In this document: positions 58,991 through 64,000 of the stretch, one piece after another
Numbering within the stretch: position 1 is the first letter of the stretch
How the letters are laid out: every line of letters starts with the position of its first letter
Assembly: GCF_014647895.1 (NCBI RefSeq)
Contig: NZ_BMQB01000002.1
Span: 372,001 to 436,000 of the forward strand
Direction of reading: 5' to 3'
DNA: 64,000 nt
Source: Pilimelia anulata
GTDB lineage: Bacteria; Actinomycetota; Actinomycetes; Mycobacteriales; Micromonosporaceae
Notes under the pieces: model-generated
Seen by the model: only the letters and a program-made list of their open reading frames with translations
Database searches by the model: none
What the model was told of the DNA's origin: nothing
Position numbers and translations under genes: made by a program

Positions 58991-60463
58991 TCAGAAGTGG
59001 CGGTGGGTCGCCTCGCGGTGGGCGAACGCCGCGACGTACTCCGCCGCCCGCCGCGCCTGCTCCGCCGTCGGGGTGCGGCGCGGCGGCGCCGGCGGCTTGG
59101 CCGTGCTGTACAGCCAGTTGCGGAAGAACGCCGCCAGGTCCTTGCCGGACACCTCGGTGGCCAGCGCGATCAGGTCGGCGCTGGTGGCGTTGGCGTCCTT
59201 CTTCCGCTTCGCCCACTCGCGCAGCAGCGTGGAGAACGCGTCCTCGCCGATCGTCCGGCGCAGCGCGTGCAGGGTCATCGCGCCCTTGGTGTACACCGAG
59301 GAGCCGAACAGCCCGGCGACCTTCGGGTCGCCGGTGGCCGGGGACCAGTGGTCGGCGCTGGTCGGCTGCCGGTAGTACTGGTCGAACACCGCGTCCGCCG
59401 TGGTCCCGCCGTGCGCCTCGGCCCACATCCACTCCGCGTACGTGGCGAAGCCCTCGTTGAGCCAGATGTCCTTCCAGTCGTGCAGGGCGACGCTGTCGCC
59501 GTACCACTGGTGGGCGTTCTCGTGCACGACGACGGACAGGTCGTTGGCGCTGCCGGCGTACACCGGCCGGGTCTGGATCTCCAGCGCGAACGACAGGCCG
59601 GGGACGTTGCCGCCGGCGATGCCGCCCAGCGAGCCGAACGGGTACGGCCCGAACCGCTCGGCCAGGAAGTCCACCACCTCGGGCGTGCGGCGCAGCCCGG
59701 CCGACGGGGCGCCCTTGCTGGCCAGGACGACCGGCTTGCCCTTGTGGTCGCTCACGGTCAGGGTGAAGTCGCCCGCCGTGGCCGTGGTGAGGTACGTGGC
59801 CATCGGGCTCTCCTCGGCGTACCGGAAGGTGGTCCACCCGTCCGGCCCGACCTCGGTGCCCTTCGGCACGCCGTTGGCGATCGCGGTCTTGCCCTTCGGC
59901 ACGGTGATCGCGAACGTGAACGTCGCCTTGTCGCGCGGGTGGTCGTTGCACGGGAACCAGGACGCCGCGCCCTCGGGCTGCCCGGTCACCACCACGCCGT
60001 CGCTCGTGCGGAACCAGCCGGACTTGCCGGTGTGCGGCATGTCGTACAGCTTCGGCACCCCGTGGTACCGCACCACCGTGGTGAAGGTCACCCCGCTGGC
60101 CAGGGCGGCGGCCGGCGTGACGGTCAGCTCGGCGCCGGTCCGGCTCGACCGCGCCTCCCGGCCGTCCACGGTGACCCCGTCGACGGTCAGGCCGTACAGG
60201 TCGAGGTTGAACGCCGACAGGTCCTGCGTCGCCCGGGCGGTGATCGTCGCGGTCGCGGTCAGGTTGTCGGTGGCCGTGTCGTACCGGGTGACCAGGTCGT
60301 AGTGGGCGACGTCGTAGCCGCCGTTGCCGTACCCCGGGTAGTAGGAGTCGCCGATGCCGGCGGCGCCCGGGCCGGGCCGGCGCGGGCCGGCGGCGGCCGG
60401 CGTGGCGGCGACCGCGGCGAGCAGGACGGCGGCGAGCAGGGCGGTGGGGCGCGGGCGGCGCAT
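58991..60463 (-). CDS. Secreted M1-family metallopeptidase
   Basis: A 490-residue extracellular zinc peptidase. It has a signal peptide (PTALLAAVLLAAVAATPAAA), the M1 N-terminal beta domain (YDVAHYDLVTRYD near residue 50), an exopeptidase-region FALEIQTRPVYAG near 293, the zinc site VVHENAHQWYGDSVALHDWK near 313 and the third-ligand Glu in WLNEGFATYAEW near 337. It is shorter than PepN (about 870) and lacks its C-terminal domains. Its divergent neighbour is a secreted repeat protein. CGGAGG precedes the ATG. Confidence 0.92.
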   Translation of the reverse strand: MRRPRPTALLAAVLLAAVAATPAAAGPRRPGPGAAGIGDSYYPGYGNGGYDVAHYDLVTRYDTATDNLTATATITARATQDLSAFNLDLYGLTVDGVTVDGREARSSRTGAELTVTPAAALASGVTFTTVVRYHGVPKLYDMPHTGKSGWFRTSDGVVVTGQPEGAASWFPCNDHPRDKATFTFAITVPKGKTAIANGVPKGTEVGPDGWTTFRYAEESPMATYLTTATAGDFTLTVSDHKGKPVVLASKGAPSAGLRRTPEVVDFLAERFGPYPFGSLGGIAGGNVPGLSFALEIQTRPVYAGSANDLSVVVHENAHQWYGDSVALHDWKDIWLNEGFATYAEWMWAEAHGGTTADAVFDQYYRQPTSADHWSPATGDPKVAGLFGSSVYTKGAMTLHALRRTIGEDAFSTLLREWAKRKKDANATSADLIALATEVSGKDLAAFFRNWLYSTAKPPAPPRRTPTAEQARRAAEYVAAFAHREATHRHF

Positions 60464-60631
60464 CGGGACCTCCGGTGGGTGATGACATCGGTACCGGCCG
60501 ATCGGATCCTAGGGCCCGCGCCCGGCCGGCGGTAGTGCCGCGGCCGGTCCGGGCGCGCCGGCTCCCGAATCGTCCGATGCGCGCCAAGTCACGGCATGGG
60601 AAGCGGCGGCCGGTGCCCCGGCGGGTCCGGC

Positions 60632-60637
60632 TAGCGT
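60632..60637 (+). promoter_or_regulatory. -10 element TAGCGT, leaderless start of repeat protein
   Basis: TAGCGT lies 7 bases before GTG 60645 and decides it over GTG 60636. The 181-base gap to the M1 gene holds no gene. Confidence 0.5.
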
Positions 60638-60644
60638 GGCGCCC

Positions 60645-62195
60645 GTGACCACACCCTCCCTCGCGCGCCGCGCGCTGGCCGCCCTCGCCGGCCTCGCCGC
60701 GGCCCTCGCCCCCATCGGTAGCGCCCCGGCGGCCCCGCCCGCCGGCGGCTCCCTCGTCGGCGTGCTCACCGACCACGCGGGCACGCCCACCACCGGCCTG
60801 CGGATCTACGCCTTCCCGGAGCGGGATCCGCAGAACTACACCGGCCGCAGCTTCGTCGGCGCCGACGGCGCGTTCGCCGTCACCGACCTGCCGGCCGGCC
60901 GGTACAAGCTGATGATCGCTACCGGGTACGGCGTGTCCTGGTCCGACGGGCAGGTCAGCTTCGACGCCGCGACCGCGTACCCGGTGACCGCCGGCGCCGA
61001 CACCCGGGCCGCCGCCCGGCTGCCCGAGCTGGCCACGGTGGAGGGCATCCTGGCCGACCGCCAGCAGCGCCCGGTCCCGGGCGCCACGGTCACCCTGCTG
61101 GACCCGGTGGCCACGTCGCTGACCTCGTCGTTCCCGGCGGCCGGCAGCACCGACGCGCTCGGCCGGTACGCGGTGCGGGCGATCCCCGTGCCGTACCGGG
61201 TGCAGTACCGGATCGACCGGCTCACCCAGTACCACCCGCGGCAGGGCGACCCGGCGAAGGCCAGGGTGCACCCGCTCGCGGCCGGGCAGCGGCTCACCCT
61301 GGACGAGCGGCTGCTCCAGCACGGCACGGTCGGCGGCCGGCTGCTCGCCGCCGGCGGCGGCCCGGCCCGCTCCGTCGAGGTGCAGTTGCGCGCCGACCGC
61401 ACGCTGGTCGGCACCGCGCACACCGACGCCGACGGCCGGTACGAGCTGGGCCGCGTCTACACCGGCTCGTACCGCGTGTCGTTCCACTCGCCGACCACCG
61501 GCGTCCAGTGGGCGCCCGGCCGGATCGCCGCGGACAGGGCCAAGGGGTACACCGTCCGCGACGGCCAGCGCACCACTGTGGACGACACCCTGCTCACGCC
61601 GGGCGCGCTGCGCGGCCGGGTCCGGCTCGCCGACGGCGGCGACGCGGCCGGCGCGCCGGTGGAGCTGTACCGGGAGGGCGACGACGCCCCCGGCGCGGCC
61701 AACTTCATCCTGGTCCAGCGGACCCGCACCGACGCCGCCGGCGGGTACCGGTTCGACCCGGCCGTACCGGGCCGCTACTACCTCGCGTTCCCGCGCGGCG
61801 AGCGCGGCAGCCAGCTCCAGTGGGCGCCGCGCGGCACCGCCGCCCCGGCCGCGCCGAGCGCGGTGGTCCAGCCGGGCAGCACCACCACCGTGGACGAGCG
61901 GCTGCTGCCGATCGGCACGGTCACCGGCGCGCTGGCGTACGCCGACGGCCGCCCGGCCCGGCTGACCACGGTCCGGGTGCACGACGAGCAGAACGCCGTC
62001 CGCGCCACCGTGTACGCCGACGGCGACGGCCGGTTCACCGTCGACGCGCTGTTCCCCGGCCGGTACAAGCTGAGCTTCCAGCGGGGCGCCGGACCGGTCC
62101 AGTGGGCCGTCGGCAAGGCCACCGCCGAGGAGGCCGACTGGGTCGCCGTCGAGCCCGGCCGCACGGCCACCGTCCGCGACACCCTGCGCGGCTGA
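60645..62195 (+). CDS. Secreted protein made of five prealbumin/CnaB-like repeats
   Basis: A 516-residue exported protein: signal peptide (ALAALAGLAAALAPIGSAPA) followed by five tandem beta-sandwich repeats of about 90-105 residues. Each has a G-x-V/L-x-G start, a D-A/D-G-R/G-Y strand, a P-G-R-Y-K/Y-L-x-F strand, a V-Q-W-A segment and an ending such as TVDERLL. These resemble carboxypeptidase regulatory-like or CnaB/SdrD-B domains. No sortase motif or anchor follows, so it is probably free or loosely held. A matrix or binding role is likely; no enzyme site is visible. Confidence 0.85.
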   Translation: MTTPSLARRALAALAGLAAALAPIGSAPAAPPAGGSLVGVLTDHAGTPTTGLRIYAFPERDPQNYTGRSFVGADGAFAVTDLPAGRYKLMIATGYGVSWSDGQVSFDAATAYPVTAGADTRAAARLPELATVEGILADRQQRPVPGATVTLLDPVATSLTSSFPAAGSTDALGRYAVRAIPVPYRVQYRIDRLTQYHPRQGDPAKARVHPLAAGQRLTLDERLLQHGTVGGRLLAAGGGPARSVEVQLRADRTLVGTAHTDADGRYELGRVYTGSYRVSFHSPTTGVQWAPGRIAADRAKGYTVRDGQRTTVDDTLLTPGALRGRVRLADGGDAAGAPVELYREGDDAPGAANFILVQRTRTDAAGGYRFDPAVPGRYYLAFPRGERGSQLQWAPRGTAAPAAPSAVVQPGSTTTVDERLLPIGTVTGALAYADGRPARLTTVRVHDEQNAVRATVYADGDGRFTVDALFPGRYKLSFQRGAGPVQWAVGKATAEEADWVAVEPGRTATVRDTLRG

Positions 62196-62199
62196 CCGC

Positions 62200-62234
62200 G
62201 GTGCCCGGGTACGGCACTGCCGTACCCGGGCACC
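62200..62234. terminator. Bidirectional terminator between repeat protein and otsA
   Basis: A perfect 17-bp inverted repeat around a single base, directly between the two convergent stops. It is the most symmetric hairpin in the window. Confidence 0.7.
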
Positions 62235-62241
62235 GGCCGGC

Positions 62242-63687
62242 TCAGACCGCCGCCACCGGCCCGGCCACCTGCGCCGCCCGGACCGCGCCGACCGCCGCCG
62301 GCGGGCCCGGCACCAGCGCGTCCAGGAACGCGCCCGCCCACGCCTGCAGGTCGTGCCCGGCGACCTGCGCCCGCAGCCCGGCCATCCGCCGCCGCCGCTC
62401 GTCGGCGCCGGCCCGGATCGCGCTGACCACCGTCCGCTTCAGCCCGGCCGTGTCGTGCGGGTTGACCAGGTACGCGTCGGCCAGCTCGGCCGCCGCCCCG
62501 GCGAACTCGCTCAGCACCAGCGCGCCGCCGCCGTCGGTGCGCGCGGCGACGAACTCCTTGGCCACCAGGTTCATCCCGTCCCGCAGCGGGGTGACCAGCA
62601 TGACGTCGGCCGCCCGGTACAGCGCCGTCACCTCGACCCGGTCCAGCGGCCGGCTCAGGTAGTGGATCCGGGCGGCGCCGACCCGGCCGTACGCGCCGTT
62701 GATCCGCCCGACCTCGCGCTCGACCCGCTCGCGCAGCCGCTCGTAGTGCTCGACCCGCTCCCGGCTCGGCACGGTGACCTGCACGAACGTCGTGTCCGGC
62801 GAGGTGAGCACGCCGTCGGCGACCAGTTCCCGGTACGCCTTCAGCCGGTGCTCGATGCCCTTGGTGTAGTCCATCCGGTCCACGCTGAGCAGCAGCGTCC
62901 CCGGCTCGTGCAGGTCCCGGCGGATCTGCGCGGCCCGCTCGACCACCTCGGGCCGGTCGGCCAGCGCCTGCACCGCGGGCACGTCCACCGACACCGGGAA
63001 CACGCCGGTCCGGACCCGCCGCCCGTCCACGGTCAGCGCGCCGACGCCGGAGTCCAGCCCGCACGCGTCGGCGACGGCGAGCCGGAAGTTGCGCACGGAC
63101 CGCTCCCGCTGGAACCCGATCAGGTCCGCGCCGAGCAGCCCGTGCAGCAGCTCGGCGCGCCGGGGCAGCCGCATGAACAGCTCCGGCGGCGGGAACGGGA
63201 TGTGCAGGAAGAAGCCGATCGTCAGGTCCGGCCGGCGCTCGCGCAGCAGCCCCGGTACGAGCTGCAGGTGGTAGTCCTGCACCCAGACCACGGCGTTCGG
63301 CTCGGCCACCTCGGCGGTCAGCTCGGCGAACCGCCGGTTCACCCGCTGGTACGCCTCCCACCAGCGCCGGTGGTGCGCGGGGTGCTCGACGGCGTCGTGG
63401 TACAGCGGCCACAGGGTCGCGTTGGCGTACCCCTCGTAGTGGTTGCGGAAGTCCTCCTCGGTCAGCGGCACCGGGCGGACCCGCAGCCCGCGGGTGTCCG
63501 GCGGGTCGGGGAGCGGCCCGGTGTGCCCGGACCAGCCGACCCAGGTCACCGGCGAGTCGCGCAGCCCGGCATGGCGGGGGGCGACGAGCACGCCGGTGCT
63601 GTGCTGCCAGTCGAACGCGCCCTCGGGGGCGACGGCCTCGTCGAACGGTAGCCGGTTGGTGACGACCACCAGGGATCTGCGCTGCAC
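62242..63687 (-). CDS. otsA: Alpha,alpha-trehalose-phosphate synthase (UDP-forming), GT20
   Basis: Makes trehalose 6-phosphate from an NDP-glucose and glucose 6-phosphate. The 481 residues match OtsA: VVVTNRLPFDEA at the start, WVQDYHLQLVPGLLRERRPDL near residue 130 (its core being VQDYHLQ), LSVDRMDYTKGIEHRL near 265, and DGMNLVAKEF near 358 with LSEFAGAAAEL. The usual GGL loop near residue 28 reads STGVLVA, a small change in a phosphate-contacting loop. GGAGG lies 6 bases before GTG 63687. No otsB is in the window. Confidence 0.93.
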   Translation of the reverse strand: MQRRSLVVVTNRLPFDEAVAPEGAFDWQHSTGVLVAPRHAGLRDSPVTWVGWSGHTGPLPDPPDTRGLRVRPVPLTEEDFRNHYEGYANATLWPLYHDAVEHPAHHRRWWEAYQRVNRRFAELTAEVAEPNAVVWVQDYHLQLVPGLLRERRPDLTIGFFLHIPFPPPELFMRLPRRAELLHGLLGADLIGFQRERSVRNFRLAVADACGLDSGVGALTVDGRRVRTGVFPVSVDVPAVQALADRPEVVERAAQIRRDLHEPGTLLLSVDRMDYTKGIEHRLKAYRELVADGVLTSPDTTFVQVTVPSRERVEHYERLRERVEREVGRINGAYGRVGAARIHYLSRPLDRVEVTALYRAADVMLVTPLRDGMNLVAKEFVAARTDGGGALVLSEFAGAAAELADAYLVNPHDTAGLKRTVVSAIRAGADERRRRMAGLRAQVAGHDLQAWAGAFLDALVPGPPAAVGAVRAAQVAGPVAAV

Positions 63688-63777
63688 GCGTGCCTCCGTA
63701 CCGGTCGGCGGCCGCGCGGCGGGGCACCCCCCGGCACCCCGTTCCACGGCCGTTGGTAACCCGAGGTTAGCGAGTCG

Positions 63778-64000
63778 TCACCGATAGCGCCGGTGCCCGG
63801 CGGCACCCTCACCACCACCGCGCTCCGTCCACAAGCCAGCCACCGGTGTGGGGTGGGGAGGCGCGGGTCAGACGACGGCGCCGTCGTCGGGGTCGCGGGG
63901 GTCGTCGTCGGTGCCCGCGCGGAGGCGGCTGATCAGGGTGCCGGCGCCCAGCAGGAGCAGGCCCACGCCGATGACCGTGGTGATCAGATCGTCCACCACC
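63778..64000 (-). CDS. C-terminal part of a small membrane protein, possible frameshift
   Basis: The open frame entering from the right edge reads DDLITTVIGVGLLLLGAGTL, a single membrane helix, then SRLRAGTDDDP. In the given frame it continues to TGA at 63778-63780 through codons that are unlike the rest of the window (TCT, CCA, TTG, several GGT). One added base in the G run at 63898-63901 would instead give an ending PRDPDDGAVV and a TGA at 63869-63871, all with C-ending codons. The true end is therefore uncertain. Function unknown. Confidence 0.55.

Noticed and set aside
1..64000. CRISPR arrays, insertion sequences, prophage genes, tRNA or rRNA genes, toxin-antitoxin or anti-phage systems
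   Set aside because: Gaps between genes were read on both strands. No regularly spaced repeats, transposase or integrase motifs, cloverleaf-like sequences or typical defence genes were recognised.

Overview
The window is GC-rich (about 75% G+C by eye), has strong G/C bias at third codon positions, frequent GTG starts and many 4-bp stop/start overlaps. Together with gene content this indicates a filamentous actinomycete, most likely Micromonosporaceae. That family-level placement is an inference from protein style and synteny, not a computed result. The window is chromosomal core with accessory insertions. I see no rRNA, tRNA, CRISPR array, transposase, integrase or origin.

Layout. 1-8.0 kb: N-terminal part of leucyl aminopeptidase, gcvT, the late cobalamin genes (a CobU-CobT fusion and cobS), an aldo/keto reductase and a WG-repeat protein. 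8.0-11.3 kb: a long untranslated region with unusual repeats, then a two-gene exopolysaccharide unit that includes a fused NodB-type deacetylase/GT2 synthase. 11.3-17.4 kb: azlCD exporter, a DUF3043 protein, murA, nadA, glycerate kinase. 17.5-35 kb: a respiratory and metabolic block that, from memory, resembles the Mycobacterium tuberculosis Rv2205c-Rv2192c region: ErpA-type Fe-S protein, adoK, ctaC-ctaF, then ctaE-qcrC-qcrA-qcrB, ctaG-like and trpD. It is interrupted by a cysteine desulfurase/TusA pair and by a LysR-collagenase-trypsin cluster. 34-49 kb: sugar nucleotidyltransferase, Nudix hydrolase, RelA/SpoT homologue, DEDD/GIY-YIG nuclease, NYN protein, M48 protease, pimB-type mannosyltransferase, a two-component system and fadD15-type ligase. 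49-58 kb: SRPBCC, glucokinase, two flavin monooxygenases, a family A DNA polymerase and a STAS protein. 58-64 kb: cyclase-family protein, secreted M1 peptidase, secreted five-repeat protein, otsA and the end of a membrane protein.

How genes work together. ctaC/ctaF/ctaE with qcrCAB encode most of the bc1-aa3 respiratory supercomplex; ctaD is not in the window. CobU-CobT and CobS complete the nucleotide loop of cobalamin. The desulfurase and TusA form a sulfur-relay pair starting back to back with ctaC. AzlC and AzlD form a branched-chain amino acid exporter.

Regulation. At least fourteen genes have a TANNNT -10 element 6 or 7 bases before the start codon, which predicts leaderless mRNAs and also helps choose starts. 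GC-rich hairpins lie between most convergent pairs. Several proteins carry eroded catalytic motifs: the RelA/SpoT synthetase domain, an alpha/beta hydrolase, the cyclase-family metal site, a STAS protein and a receiver domain. No wholly new multi-gene system is obvious; the strongest candidates for follow-up are these eroded enzymes, the exopolysaccharide unit with its leader, and the FMO/pseudo-hydrolase pair.
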